Source of the DNA: an uncultured bacterium
GTDB lineage: Bacteria; UBP6; UBA1177
Direction of reading: 5' to 3'
Length of the DNA: 37,105 bases
Assembly (NCBI GenBank): GCA_905233945.1
Contig: CAJOFY010000011.1
Location: 1-37,105, forward strand
The translations under genes were made by a program, and so were the position numbers. Below are positions 16,171-25,692 of this stretch, piece by piece (the first letter of the stretch is position 1; each line of letters begins with the position of its first letter). The notes beneath the pieces are model-generated. The model made no database searches, was not told the origin of the DNA, and was given only the letters and a program-made list of their open reading frames with translations.

Positions 16171-17871
16171 ATGAAAAACCTTTTCTGGTTAATTTTCGCA
16201 ATTTGTCCGCTTTTTATTTTGTCATGCGGAGGAGAGGAAAACGGTTCGGAAGAAAGCGTTTCCGGTGATGAAACCATCGCTGTTTCGATAAGAGCTGCCG
16301 GAAGTGATGAATGCACAGGAATGGAACTCGGGTGTCTTACCGATCTTGCACTTGTTGTTTTTCAAATTAAGGACGGAAAGGGCGAAACTGTTTTTTCAAA
16401 ATCAGTCGAAAGGAAAGATATTGACAAACATCTGGAGCTGACAGGTATAAAAAATGCCGAAAATGCAACGCTTATTATTTCTGTTTTCGGAGCAGACAGC
16501 AGCGGTGTGGCGAACCTCAACACCGTGAAATGGCAGGGGAAGGTGACACAACTCAAATTTGAGAAAGGTGAAAAGACCGAGGTCACTGTTCTTCTCTATC
16601 CGACAGATGTGCAGAAAAAGGAAATTTCAATGCCGGCAGGGCTTAAAACCCAGAGATTCGGGCATGTTTCCACAGTTCTTCCGGACGGCAGAATCCTTGT
16701 CACCGGAGGGTTTACTTTGTGCTATTCCAACGGTAAATGCCCGGCTTCAAAAAGTGTTGAAATCATAGACCTTGAGTCCGGAAAAGTCGAAACTCTTGCT
16801 GATATGGTTGAGGAGCGGGCTATGCACACTGTCGTTCCGCTGAGCGACGGCAGTGTTCTGATTTTAGGAGGAATCCATATGCTCGATGTAAACTGGCAGG
16901 AACAGGCTTTCGAGGGATTCCCGCTTATGCGCTTTGTTCCTACAACAGCTTCAACAACAATTGAAAAATATATGCCGAAATATCCGAAATATAATATGGA
17001 TGCAAACGGATTCGGTTCATCCATAGCAAATAGAACGGAAGCTGTTACGACAACTTCAGAAATACCTTTCTCGACTTTCCAGAGTATTGCCGCGGAAAAG
17101 ATTTCCGACACCGAAACAGCGGTATTTCTGGTCGGCGGTCTGACGGAAATTCAGGAAGAGGGCAGCGAATCAAATAAGATTGTGGCATCGAAGAAAACTT
17201 ACAGATTTATTGTCAGCGAAACAGACGACGGAACACTTTCTGTAGGTGAAGTCGAAGAACTGGCAGAAAGTTCGGAAGGAATGCTTCTTCCGGCAGTTGC
17301 ATATAGCAACGGTTCTATCATTGCGGCAGGCGGAAGACCGTCGGCTTCGGAATTCGCTGGATCTGTGATTTCAAAAGATGCAAGCGAAAATTTCGGAACC
17401 TCGAAAGACAATATTTTCTTTACACAGGGAACTGTAGTCAATGGAAATCTTTATACTTTCGGTGGTTACGAACTCGATTCAGCAGCAGGAGGACTGGCTG
17501 AATCAAACCGTAATAAAGTCAGAAAATGGAGCGTTTCGGGGAAAGATGTTTCGGCGCCCGGTGATCTTCTGCGCACCCGCGGCAACAACATTGTTTTCCC
17601 GGGAAGTGTCTATGATTCAAAGAACAACAGACTGATTGTGATAGGCGGAATCAATGCGTCCGATATTTATCAGGTTGTGAATGTTGACAGCCTTGCCCTT
17701 TATGGCGAACCGACAAGCCATGCTATGAACGACAAGAGGATAATGCCGTCAGCAGCCGTTGTTCCAGCCGGAATTATAGGCGACAAGCCGATGATCGTGA
17801 TAACAGGCGGCACAAGCGAGCTCGACAGCACAGGATCACTTGTACAGACCATCAAAATAAATAATCTCTAA
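16171..17871 (+). CDS. Kelch-repeat lipoprotein
   Basis: 566 residues. Lipoprotein signal (LFILSC, Cys19) followed by an acidic GGEENGSEES linker. Residues about 30-150 form a beta-sandwich-like domain with a Cys pair (DECTGMELGC). From about residue 165 on there are seven Kelch-type double-glycine strands: ILVTGGF, VLILGGI, VFLVGGL, IIAAGGR, LYTFGGY, LIVIGGI and IVITGGT, so a seven-bladed beta-propeller is likely. Probably cell-surface or periplasmic and used for binding; no catalytic residues are evident. Co-transcribed with the phosphoesterase gene. Confidence 0.85.
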   Translation: MKNLFWLIFAICPLFILSCGGEENGSEESVSGDETIAVSIRAAGSDECTGMELGCLTDLALVVFQIKDGKGETVFSKSVERKDIDKHLELTGIKNAENATLIISVFGADSSGVANLNTVKWQGKVTQLKFEKGEKTEVTVLLYPTDVQKKEISMPAGLKTQRFGHVSTVLPDGRILVTGGFTLCYSNGKCPASKSVEIIDLESGKVETLADMVEERAMHTVVPLSDGSVLILGGIHMLDVNWQEQAFEGFPLMRFVPTTASTTIEKYMPKYPKYNMDANGFGSSIANRTEAVTTTSEIPFSTFQSIAAEKISDTETAVFLVGGLTEIQEEGSESNKIVASKKTYRFIVSETDDGTLSVGEVEELAESSEGMLLPAVAYSNGSIIAAGGRPSASEFAGSVISKDASENFGTSKDNIFFTQGTVVNGNLYTFGGYELDSAAGGLAESNRNKVRKWSVSGKDVSAPGDLLRTRGNNIVFPGSVYDSKNNRLIVIGGINASDIYQVVNVDSLALYGEPTSHAMNDKRIMPSAAVVPAGIIGDKPMIVITGGTSELDSTGSLVQTIKINNL

Positions 17872-17917
17872 ATTTTCTTTTTCACGTCATAATTCTTGTT
17901 GGCGCCGCAGATTTTAT

Positions 17918-17974
17918 CGTTATAACGTTATTGTCGTTCAGAACGATTCGCGCCGTCGGAATAACGTTATAACG
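17918..17974. repeat. Intergenic 15-bp perfect inverted repeat
   Basis: CGTTATAACGTTATT (17918-17932) and AATAACGTTATAACG (17960-17974) are exact reverse complements around a 27-bp centre that itself contains CGTTCAGAACG. Further GGTATAACGAT and ATAATAACGA copies of the core follow to about 18030. It lies between two convergent genes and has no U-run, so it is not a simple terminator. Confidence 0.85.
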
Positions 17975-18029
17975 GTATCACGGTATAACGATCCTGATTT
18001 CGGCGCGTCGACCCTAATCGATAATAACG

Positions 18030-18056
18030 AAAAAAAACCGCCGCATCACGCGGCGG
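18030..18056 (-). terminator. Rho-independent terminator of the EF-G-like gene
   Basis: Minus-strand stem CCGCCGC/GCGGCGG (7 bp, arms 18056-18050 and 18044-18038) with a 5-base loop, followed by eight T. It lies 34 bases after the stop of the EF-G-like gene. Confidence 0.93.
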
Positions 18057-18090
18057 CATAAAAAAGAAGCGCGGCGCGCTTGAATGTGAA

Positions 18091-20160
18091 CTATTCTTCT
18101 TTGTTGTCTTTGTTTGCTTCGTATTCGTCGATGATCTTTTTCTGGATGTCAGCGGGAACCTGTTCGTAATGGTCGTATTTGATGGTGTAGGTTCCACGAC
18201 CGTTTGTCATCGAACGGAGCTGTGTCGAATATCCGTGAACTTCTTTCAGAGGAACGAGAGCTTTGATGACTGTGAGTCTGCCTTCGCTTTCCATGCCCTG
18301 CGGTTTACCGCGGCGGCTGGAGATATCGCCCATTACCGAGCCTGCGAATTCTTCAGGAACGGTGATCTTGATCTCGTAGATGGGTTCAAGGATTATCGGG
18401 TTAGCTCTCTTGACGGCGTCTTTGAAAGCCATCTGAGCAGCTTTTTTGAACGCGACTTCCTTACTGTCGACCGGGTGTTCCTTACCGTCGTTGAGTGTAA
18501 CTTTGCAGTTGATGAATTTGCAGCCCGAAAGAACGCCTTCAGCGAGAACTTCGCGGATACCTTTTTCGACTGCCGGAATGAATCTGCCGGAGATTACGCC
18601 GCCGACGATAGCGTCAACGAATTCAAATTCGCTTTCGCTGTTCGGTTCGAGAACAATGTTGACTTCTGCAAATTCGCCCGATCCGCCCGACTGTTTTTTG
18701 TGGCGGTAACGTGCTTCAGCTTTTCCTTTGATTGTCTCTCTGTAAGGAATTCTCGGTTCAAGTATTTTAACATCAAGTCCGAACTGGTTTTTGATTTTCT
18801 TTGCAAGAACTTCAAGGTGAAGTTCGCCGAGACCGTCAACGAAAAGCTGTTTGAGCTCAGGATCGTTGACCATTTTGAAGGATGCGTCTTCGATCTGCAT
18901 CTTTTTGATCGCTGCAGCGACTTTATCGGTATCTTCTTTCGAAGCACCTGCGAACGCGCCGCGGACGATAGCTTCCGGCCATTCGATAAGCGGGAACGGA
19001 TAAACTTCGGCAGCTTTGTTGTCGGAGAACTGGTCGCCGGTTTTGCTGTTTTTGAGTTTAACGGTTACAGCGATCTGGCCTGCAACGACGTTTTTAACCG
19101 GGAAACGGTCTTTTCCTCTTGTGTAGAAAAGCTGACCGAACTTTTCAGCCGATGCCGAAGACATGTTGTAAATATCAGCACCTTCAGAGAGGCTGCCCTG
19201 GAGAAGTTTGAACGCGTAAACTTCGCCGAACTGCGGGATCGAGTTGACTTTGAAGATGATACCTTTCGTTACGGAATCGTCGTTCGTGTCGATCTCGCCT
19301 TCGCCGAACTGCATGATCTTGCCGTCAGGTGACGGGAAGAAGTCAACAACAGAGTCAAGGACGATGTCAACGCCGATGCCTTTGTTCGGTGCGCCGAAGA
19401 ATACCGGATAAACAGTTCCCTGTGAGAAAGCTTTGTGAAGACCGGTGTTGATCTCTTCTTCCGAAAGAGCGCCTTCGTCGAAGTATTTGGTCATAAGCTC
19501 TTCATCGCTCTCCGCGACTGCTTCCATGAGTTTTTCCTTGAGTTCCTGGACTTTGTCGGCGAACTGGGCCGGGATCTCGCTTTCCGAAGCTCTTTTGCCG
19601 TTAGCGTATTTTACGAGTTTGCCTTTGAAAATGTCGATGATCGAATCAGCGTTCTGGCCTGTTGCAGCCGGATATGTGATAGGTGCAAGCGGAATTTCGA
19701 GCTCTTTTGAAATGCTCTCGAAAGCCGATTCAAGGTTTATGTTGTCACGGTCGACTTCGTTGATGAAGAAAGCGATCGATTTGCCGAGTCTTTTAGCAAG
19801 TTTGAAAGCTTTCTCTGTTCCAGCGTCGATGCCGGTCGAACCTTCGACAGTGAGAAGAGCCGCTTCGCAGAAAGGCATTGAAGCCGCAAGTTCGCCGCCG
19901 AAATCGAAGTATCCGGGAGTATCGATGAAAGTGATGAGATTCTGTTTGTACTCAACGGAATTGATCGATGCGGAAATCGAAATTCCTCTGTTTTTCTCTT
20001 CTTCGGTGAAGTCCGAAACGGTGTTGCCGTCAGCGACAGTTCCCTGTCTGTTGATAGCGCCGGCGTTGAAAAGCAGCGATTCGACGAGAGTCGTTTTTCC
20101 CGATGTGCCGTGTCCAGCGACACAGACGTTACGCAATGAGCTTTTGTTGAAATCAGCCAT
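18091..20160 (-). CDS. fusA: Elongation factor G-like GTPase (divergent paralogue type)
   Basis: 689 residues with the full EF-G domain order: GTPase, domain II, III, IV (GGVISGRFIPAVEKGIREVL) and V (LRSMTNGRGTYTIKYDHYEQVP). Three GTPase motifs differ from canonical EF-G. The P-loop is GHGTSGKTT rather than AHIDAGKTT. Switch II is DTPGYFDF, with Tyr in place of the catalytic His of DTPGH. The base-recognition motif is NEVD instead of NKxD. The first two are typical of the EF-G2-type paralogues found beside the housekeeping factor; the Glu is more unusual. It probably binds the ribosome, but whether it is the main translocase cannot be decided here. GGAGG precedes the ATG; single gene with its own terminator. 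Confidence 0.9.
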   Translation of the reverse strand: MADFNKSSLRNVCVAGHGTSGKTTLVESLLFNAGAINRQGTVADGNTVSDFTEEEKNRGISISASINSVEYKQNLITFIDTPGYFDFGGELAASMPFCEAALLTVEGSTGIDAGTEKAFKLAKRLGKSIAFFINEVDRDNINLESAFESISKELEIPLAPITYPAATGQNADSIIDIFKGKLVKYANGKRASESEIPAQFADKVQELKEKLMEAVAESDEELMTKYFDEGALSEEEINTGLHKAFSQGTVYPVFFGAPNKGIGVDIVLDSVVDFFPSPDGKIMQFGEGEIDTNDDSVTKGIIFKVNSIPQFGEVYAFKLLQGSLSEGADIYNMSSASAEKFGQLFYTRGKDRFPVKNVVAGQIAVTVKLKNSKTGDQFSDNKAAEVYPFPLIEWPEAIVRGAFAGASKEDTDKVAAAIKKMQIEDASFKMVNDPELKQLFVDGLGELHLEVLAKKIKNQFGLDVKILEPRIPYRETIKGKAEARYRHKKQSGGSGEFAEVNIVLEPNSESEFEFVDAIVGGVISGRFIPAVEKGIREVLAEGVLSGCKFINCKVTLNDGKEHPVDSKEVAFKKAAQMAFKDAVKRANPIILEPIYEIKITVPEEFAGSVMGDISSRRGKPQGMESEGRLTVIKALVPLKEVHGYSTQLRSMTNGRGTYTIKYDHYEQVPADIQKKIIDEYEANKDNKEE

Positions 20161-20341
20161 CTGTTCCTCCTGTATTGGCTAAAAAAATAACAATTGTCAG
20201 CTGTTAAGTCATTCCCGATGCCGGAAAAAGCGGGCCGGCAGAGAAAGTCTGCTAAAAGCGCGCAATATTACTCTTTTTTTTATTTTTTGCAATTATTTTT
20301 TTATTTGTTGCGACAAACGGAACGCCACACGGGGATGTTCC

Positions 20342-21088
20342 CTACGAATTTTTCACGTTGTTCTTTATTTTCAGTTTTTTGATTTTCTGGGTCAGTGTGT
20401 TGCGGTGTATACTCAGAAATTCGGCGGTTTTCGATACGGATCCGTTGCAGTGTTGCAGTGAAGATTCTATGAAAATTGCATCAACCGAATCCAAAAAAGG
20501 CTGATATATTTTGCCTGCATTCGATTCTTTGCCCAAGTCGCTGAAAAGATTGCCGATTTTCAGCCTGATGATTTCGGTTGCACTGTAATTCGAGAGAATT
20601 TCCCCGATGTTTGAGTAGGGGAGCAGTTTATATCCGTCTTCAGTGCCGACGACTCTTTTAAGTTCCTGAATGTTGAAAGGCCACCAGTATGAAAAGAGGA
20701 GTTTTGCAGTCTCTTTTTTATACCAACGTGATGATTCGATGCCGCTTTCCTGAATAAAATATTCAATAAGTTCAGACAGATCTGCCTTCCGTTCCCTGAG
20801 CGGCGCAAGCCATAGTGCTGAAGTGAATTTTGCCGTACGGATATCGAAAAGTGTGCGGTTTTCAGTAATGTAGACAACCCCCTTTTTTCTGAAATCCTCA
20901 ATTTTTTTTACACGGACGATGTTTCTTTCGGCATCTTCCTTGCTGATTTTCGAGGCTATCAGTCCGGCGAGAAAGCCTTTTCCTGTTCCCGGTTCACCGC
21001 CGATTAAATAAGTTCCGCCAGGTTCGGCGCTCCGCAGCATTCTGCGCATTTCTCTGGCGGTTTCGCTTTGTCCAAGAATTTTTTTCAC
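20342..21088 (-). CDS. AAA+/Fis-type regulator lacking the GAFTGA loop
   Basis: 248 residues starting at a GTG that overlaps the dus stop codon (GTGA), so translation is coupled. It resembles a shortened NtrC-family protein: Walker A GEPGTGKG, then LAPLRERKADLSELIEYF (the arginine-finger region) and WWPFNIQELKRVV. The sigma-54-contacting GAFTGA loop and the normal Walker B segment are absent; the AAA core is about 170 residues rather than about 240. The C-terminus is a Fis-like helix-turn-helix (YQPFLDSVDAIFIESSL...NGSVSKTAEFLSIHRNTLTQKIKKL). Likely a DNA-binding regulator that does not remodel sigma-54 polymerase. Its position after dus mirrors fis after dusB in E. coli. Confidence 0.8.
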   Translation of the reverse strand: MKKILGQSETAREMRRMLRSAEPGGTYLIGGEPGTGKGFLAGLIASKISKEDAERNIVRVKKIEDFRKKGVVYITENRTLFDIRTAKFTSALWLAPLRERKADLSELIEYFIQESGIESSRWYKKETAKLLFSYWWPFNIQELKRVVGTEDGYKLLPYSNIGEILSNYSATEIIRLKIGNLFSDLGKESNAGKIYQPFLDSVDAIFIESSLQHCNGSVSKTAEFLSIHRNTLTQKIKKLKIKNNVKNS

Positions 21089-21996
21089 AGCTCTATCTCG
21101 AAGAATTCGTTAATAATTCTGATAACTTGTGGAATGTCGTTTGCCGGATCGAATATGAATCTTCTGAAATCGGCGCTTCCGCGGAATCCTGTCGAATACC
21201 ACGAAGCATGGCGGCGGATCATCGTGCGGGCGGTTTTTGTGTCGAGATCGATATAGTATCTGAAATGCTTCGTCATAATCTCTTTTTTTTCGTCGTCCGT
21301 CACAGTTCCGCCTTTGAGTTCGCGGAAAACCCAGGGTCTTCCCAAAGCACCGCGTCCGACCATGACTCCGGCGATTTTGGTGCCGCTGAATCTGTCAAGA
21401 TCGCTTTTTTCCCTGATGTCGCCCGAATGAATGACTGGTATCGGAAGTTTTTCGGCAAGCTCGATTGAAACATCGAAATCACAGCTCCCTGCTGTGAACA
21501 TATCGGTCCTGAGGCGCGGGTGGATCGTCAGAAAGTCAGCCCCGTTGTCCACCGCTTCAGCCGCGCACCGCTCGTAGTTCGGTGTTTTGAAGCCTTTTCT
21601 GATTTTGACCGAAAGCGGAAGATTTGTGACTCCGCGGAGAGTTTTTACGATTCTGCCGAGTCTTTCAGGGTCGTCCATGAGAGCTGAGCCGGCTTTCGCC
21701 GCGACGACTTTACGCACAGGGCATCCTGCATTTATGTCGATTCCTGCAGGTGTTACGCGTTCCAGAATTTTTTCGGCAGCTTCCCTGATAACATCGGGCT
21801 CTCCGCCGAAAAACTGCAGAACGGTGCGCGGTTCGGATTCGTCTATTTCGGAAAGCGATATTGTTTTTTTGTTTCTTAAAGTGACGGCCTTTGCCGAAAT
21901 CATTTCGCTGAAACACCCGTCGGCACCGCCTTCGTAGCAGAGCAGACGGAACTCTTTTGATGTTATTTCAGCCAGCGGAGCAAGGTAAATTTCCAA
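21085..21996 (-). CDS. dusB: tRNA-dihydrouridine synthase
   Basis: FMN-dependent enzyme reducing uridines in the tRNA D-loop. 303 residues from the TTG at 21996, chosen because GAGGT sits eight bases upstream and the protein then starts MEIYLAPLAEIT, the usual first beta strand. Motifs: GGADGCFSEMISA, QFFGGEP, INAGCPVRKVVAAKAGSALM with the catalytic Cys, SVKIRKG, HPRL, IHSGDI and VMVGRGALGRPW. The GCPxxKV...GSAL pattern fits the DusB branch best. First gene of a two-gene operon with the AAA+/Fis regulator. Confidence 0.93.
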   Translation of the reverse strand: MEIYLAPLAEITSKEFRLLCYEGGADGCFSEMISAKAVTLRNKKTISLSEIDESEPRTVLQFFGGEPDVIREAAEKILERVTPAGIDINAGCPVRKVVAAKAGSALMDDPERLGRIVKTLRGVTNLPLSVKIRKGFKTPNYERCAAEAVDNGADFLTIHPRLRTDMFTAGSCDFDVSIELAEKLPIPVIHSGDIREKSDLDRFSGTKIAGVMVGRGALGRPWVFRELKGGTVTDDEKKEIMTKHFRYYIDLDTKTARTMIRRHASWYSTGFRGSADFRRFIFDPANDIPQVIRIINEFFEIEL

Positions 21997-22221
21997 AATA
22001 ATCACCTCGAAAGGTTGAAAAAGCGGCGGAGTGTAACAGAAAATCGTAAAAAAGACAGAGTATTTTTTATTTGTTTCCTTCCACATCACTATAAGGCTCT
22101 TGAAAAGCCTGCAAATTGCCTGAAAAAGTTGACTTAAATTGCTGTATGATATTACTTAGCTGGTTTTTTCGCGGCTTTGCGGTAACTTGCGACAACAAAA
22201 AATCTTAATAGAGGCCGGTTT

Positions 22222-22788
22222 ATGATCAAAAGTAAGGAAGACTTGAAACTTTATCTGCAGGAAGATAAGAAAGCGCTGTATAGAAAAAAACGGCGCCCGC
22301 CTTTTTACGATGATGTCTGGAAATTTGAAATAGCGCTGAGAAAATGCGAATATTACAATAATGTCAAAGGTTTTTTCCATAGATTTCTTCTTCTGTTCTG
22401 GAAATACAGAAAGTTCAGGCTTTCACAGATAACAGGTATCCACATTCCGCTGAATGTCTTCGGAAAAGGGCTGGCGATCGTTCATTCCGGACCGATTATT
22501 GTAAACGGCTCGGCGAGAGTCGGTGATTACTGCCGGATTCATGTCGGGGTTAATATCGGTACGGCTGCCGGGCCGGAAGTGCTTGTGCCTGAGATAGGGA
22601 ACAATGTCTATATAGGACCGGGGGCAAAAATATTCGGAAATATTAAAATTGCTGATTATGTTGCTATCGGCGCAAACGCGGTTGTCAACAAGGATATTCC
22701 GACTCCTTCAGTTTCCGTAGGCGGAATTCCGGCCAGGGTGATCAGTAACAAAGGATCCCGCGGCATGATGTATGATCCGGAACAGTAA
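22222..22788 (+). CDS. Serine acetyltransferase-like protein (left-handed beta-helix)
   Basis: 188 residues. The N-terminal third is helical and basic. From about residue 75 the hexapeptide repeats of a left-handed beta-helix begin: [34 protein letters not shown], then [34 protein letters not shown] and VGGIPARVI. The His in IVHSG corresponds to the catalytic His of CysE-type enzymes, so O-acetylation of serine or of a surface sugar is likely; the shortened N-terminal domain resembles the capsule/colanic-acid branch as well. GAGG seven bases before the ATG. First gene of the operon running through the CysN-like gene. Confidence 0.85.
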   Translation: MIKSKEDLKLYLQEDKKALYRKKRRPPFYDDVWKFEIALRKCEYYNNVKGFFHRFLLLFWKYRKFRLSQITGIHIPLNVFGKGLAIVHSGPIIVNGSARVGDYCRIHVGVNIGTAAGPEVLVPEIGNNVYIGPGAKIFGNIKIADYVAIGANAVVNKDIPTPSVSVGGIPARVISNKGSRGMMYDPEQ

Positions 22789-22805
22789 CTTCAGGCGGGG
22801 CTGAA

Positions 22806-24614
22806 ATGCCGATAAATATAAGAAAAGGTTACGATGCGGAACTGCTTCGGAAGTTCGATATTGACAACGATTTCAGCAACTTTAAGATGTCGATTCACGT
22901 TTCAATTGCCCTTACTATCATAAATTTTCCGCTGCTTCTTCTGGATATTTACAGATTTTTGTATTCACGGGAACTTTTTTCACAATACGGATACACCGAA
23001 ATAACCGTAATCCATCTTCTTTCCTGCATTGTTTTCCCTGCGTTGATAATTCTCGGCAAAGTCAAAACCAGGAACGGCTGGCTGCCGGTCGGAAGTCCGT
23101 TTTACAAGTATTTCTGGCGTGTTTTTTTCTCTTCCGCATACGTTTATGCACTCACGACTTCGGCACCGTGTCTCCAACTGTATAGAAACCTTACGACGCT
23201 GTTTGTAGCGGTTATTGTTCTTGCATCTGCTTTCAAGGTAAAGTTGAGCGTGTATCTTGCCCATTCAGTACTGTTGTGCATACTCGATATTATTTCCATC
23301 TGGCTTTTTGTTCCACGTGTCAGAGGATTTTTCCCCGGACTGATTTCCGATATCACGAGTACAATAGTCGTTGCCGTGTGCATCAACTACATAGCCTACA
23401 GCGAAAGTCTGAAATCTTTCCTAAATAAGATGAATTTCGAGAAGGAACAGGCCGAAAAAATTATCGAAAGAGAGGCTAATAAGGCAAAATCGGAATTTCT
23501 GGCGAACATGAGCCATGAGATAAGAACTCCGATAAACGGTATTTACGGAATGCTTTCGATGCTTCAGGAAAGTCCTTTGAACGAAGAACAGAAAGACTAT
23601 ATAAAATATGCAAAATCGAGCTGTGAAGTGCTCAACAACATCGTGAACGACCTTTTCGACATGGTTCTGATAAAGGCGAACAAGATCAAACTGGAGAATA
23701 AACCCTATTCGATAGAGGAGCTTGTAAGAGCTTCGGTTGCGAATATAGAACACAGGATGAATGCGGACGGGATCAGAGCCGAGATAAATATTGACGAAAG
23801 TCTTCCTGAGTTTGTTATCGGTGATAAAAACAGAATTGCACAGATCCTCAACAACCTGCTTTCAAACGCATGGAAATTCACTACGACGGGAACTATAACT
23901 GTTGACTGCCGCAAAATATTTTCAGACGGCAAAGAGTCGGTTCTTTTCGGAGTCAAGGATACAGGAATAGGTATTCCCGACGACAAGATGCCTTTTATTT
24001 TCGATCAGTTCTACCAACTCGATTCGACTGTTAAAAAGCAGTATCGCGGTGCCGGACTCGGGCTTGCGATATGCAAGAATCTGGTAACGATGATGAACGG
24101 AAGGATCGGTGCGCGCTCCAACAGCCCTGAAGCCGGAACGACTTTTTTCTTCGAACTGCCGCTTGTTCTGCCGGACAAAGAATTTGACATCACGGTTAAG
24201 CAGAATGAATCGATACCTGAGAATTTCCTTGCCGGGAAAAGCGTTCTCTGCGTGGAGGACAACGAAACAAACCTCAAATTCATAACGTCTGTCCTCTCCA
24301 GAAAAGGGGCGAAGGTAATCAGTGCAGCCAACGGCAGGGAAGCACTTGCCGTGATGGAGAAAAACGATTTCGACATAGTTCTTCTCGACATCAGGATGCC
24401 GGTTATGGACGGAATCGAAACAATACAGTGTATCCGTGCGTCGGAAGCGGCTAACGGCGGCTATACCCCGGCGATTGCGGTTACGACATACGCTATGAAA
24501 AAGAAGAGAGACGATATAATCATTAACGGTTTCGACGGATACTTGTCAAAACCCTTTTCCGAAAAGGATTTAACGCTGGAAATTTATAACAATATCAACA
24601 AAAAGCGGAGTTAA
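22806..24614 (+). CDS. Hybrid sensor histidine kinase
   Basis: 602 residues. About six membrane helices in residues 30-210 make an integral sensor with no large periplasmic domain. A short coiled coil leads to the HisKA domain with the phosphorylated His in [19 protein letters not shown] (about residue 237). The ATP-binding domain has the N box ([17 protein letters not shown]), DTGIGIP and [17 protein letters not shown]-terminal receiver (about 475-595) has the acidic pair VEDN, the phosphoacceptor Asp in [12 protein letters not shown] and the Lys in GYLSKPF. No HPt domain or output regulator is adjacent, so the phosphate target lies elsewhere. Starts 18 bases after the acetyltransferase gene and ends two bases before the next. 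Confidence 0.95.
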   Translation: MPINIRKGYDAELLRKFDIDNDFSNFKMSIHVSIALTIINFPLLLLDIYRFLYSRELFSQYGYTEITVIHLLSCIVFPALIILGKVKTRNGWLPVGSPFYKYFWRVFFSSAYVYALTTSAPCLQLYRNLTTLFVAVIVLASAFKVKLSVYLAHSVLLCILDIISIWLFVPRVRGFFPGLISDITSTIVVAVCINYIAYSESLKSFLNKMNFEKEQAEKIIEREANKAKSEFLANMSHEIRTPINGIYGMLSMLQESPLNEEQKDYIKYAKSSCEVLNNIVNDLFDMVLIKANKIKLENKPYSIEELVRASVANIEHRMNADGIRAEINIDESLPEFVIGDKNRIAQILNNLLSNAWKFTTTGTITVDCRKIFSDGKESVLFGVKDTGIGIPDDKMPFIFDQFYQLDSTVKKQYRGAGLGLAICKNLVTMMNGRIGARSNSPEAGTTFFFELPLVLPDKEFDITVKQNESIPENFLAGKSVLCVEDNETNLKFITSVLSRKGAKVISAANGREALAVMEKNDFDIVLLDIRMPVMDGIETIQCIRASEAANGGYTPAIAVTTYAMKKKRDDIIINGFDGYLSKPFSEKDLTLEIYNNINKKRS

Positions 24615-24616
24615 TT

Positions 24617-25681
24617 ATGAAAATCAGAGCGCTTGCTTTCATTTTTATGGTTCTTTTTTTTGCGGCTTGCGGAAGCGATGAAGAAGAAACGGTTTTCAAC
24701 GACAACGAAAATGTTGATGATACCGAGGAATCACTTCCCGATGCAATAGTCAACGACACTGAGCAGGAGATTCCTGACGAGGAGGCGAACGATGTCCCTG
24801 AATATGTCTGCTATTCAGGCGGAGCCCTTATTAACGGCGGTGGTCAGCAGTTCAAAGTCTGTTCCGATGACAACACAAAATTTCAGAAGCAGATTTGTCA
24901 GGATAAAAAGTGGGTCGATGAAGGTGCCTGCGTTGCCGGAACAGTTACAGTTTCCGGCGGAACTTTCAAAATGGGATGCGACAAAGAAACTGAAGGAACG
25001 TGTCCCGAGGATACTGTTCCGCTGCATGAAGTCGAGCTTTCAGGCTATGAAATGGATAAATTCGAGGTTCCGGTCGAACTTTACGAGCTCTGTATTGCCG
25101 AAAACATCTGCACTAACGACAACGCCGAAGAACCGCATTACCGCACATCGTCCGATTCTCCCAACTGCAATATCGGAAATCCCGAAAGAAAAAATCACCC
25201 GGCAAACTGCGTGACATGGCACGGTGCAAAGGCTTACTGCGAATGGCTAGGGAAACGTCTTCCGACCGAAGCTGAGTGGGAATATGCCGCAAAATCTGGC
25301 AAAGTCCAGATCTATCCGTGGGGAAACACTCCTGAGGCAAGCTGTGACAACACTGTTATGAAAAGCAGCGCGAACGGATGCGGTACAAACACGACTTATC
25401 CTGTCGGCTCAAGACCTTCCGGTGCTTCGGAACAGGGAATTTACGATCTTTCCGGCAATGTCGCCGAATATACCGCCGACTGGTATGAAAAGAAGTTCTA
25501 TTCAACTGATGAAGCGTCGCAGAAAGATACTCAGGGCCCGGCAGAACCTGAAAAGGACAAATACAAAGTCATCCGCGGCGGTTCCTACATCTACGGCGAA
25601 AACCACACCCGCGCATCGTTCAGAAGCTCGGCAAAACTTGATGACAAGGCGATAGATTTCGGTTTCAGATGCGTAAAATAA
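24617..25681 (+). CDS. FGE/SUMF1-like lipoprotein
   Basis: 354 residues. Lipobox FFAAC (Cys18), then a long acidic Asp/Glu/Asn linker, a Cys-containing beta segment (about 60-105) and a formylglycine-generating-enzyme-type domain: [85 protein letters not shown], and VIRGGSYIY...SFRSSAK...FGFRC. Members include enzymes that convert Cys to formylglycine in sulfatases, but many surface lipoproteins of this fold are not enzymes, and no sulfatase gene is nearby. It should be anchored in a membrane on the periplasmic or outer face. GGAG precedes the ATG; operon member. Confidence 0.88.
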   Translation: MKIRALAFIFMVLFFAACGSDEEETVFNDNENVDDTEESLPDAIVNDTEQEIPDEEANDVPEYVCYSGGALINGGGQQFKVCSDDNTKFQKQICQDKKWVDEGACVAGTVTVSGGTFKMGCDKETEGTCPEDTVPLHEVELSGYEMDKFEVPVELYELCIAENICTNDNAEEPHYRTSSDSPNCNIGNPERKNHPANCVTWHGAKAYCEWLGKRLPTEAEWEYAAKSGKVQIYPWGNTPEASCDNTVMKSSANGCGTNTTYPVGSRPSGASEQGIYDLSGNVAEYTADWYEKKFYSTDEASQKDTQGPAEPEKDKYKVIRGGSYIYGENHTRASFRSSAKLDDKAIDFGFRCVK

Positions 25682-25692
25682 TTGGAGCAGAT

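Noticed and set aside
18169-19332. Long open frame (387 codons) opposite the EF-G-like gene
   Set aside because: It is the antisense shadow of a conserved gene, has no recognisable domain and no ribosome site; the EF-G reading is unmistakable.
19445-20182. Ser-rich 245-codon plus-strand frame over the EF-G GTPase domain
   Set aside because: Antisense to conserved GTPase motifs, no start signal and no family resemblance.
24617-25681. FGE-type lipoprotein as a true sulfatase-activating enzyme
   Set aside because: No sulfatase gene is nearby and many secreted members of this fold lack the activity, so only the fold is claimed.
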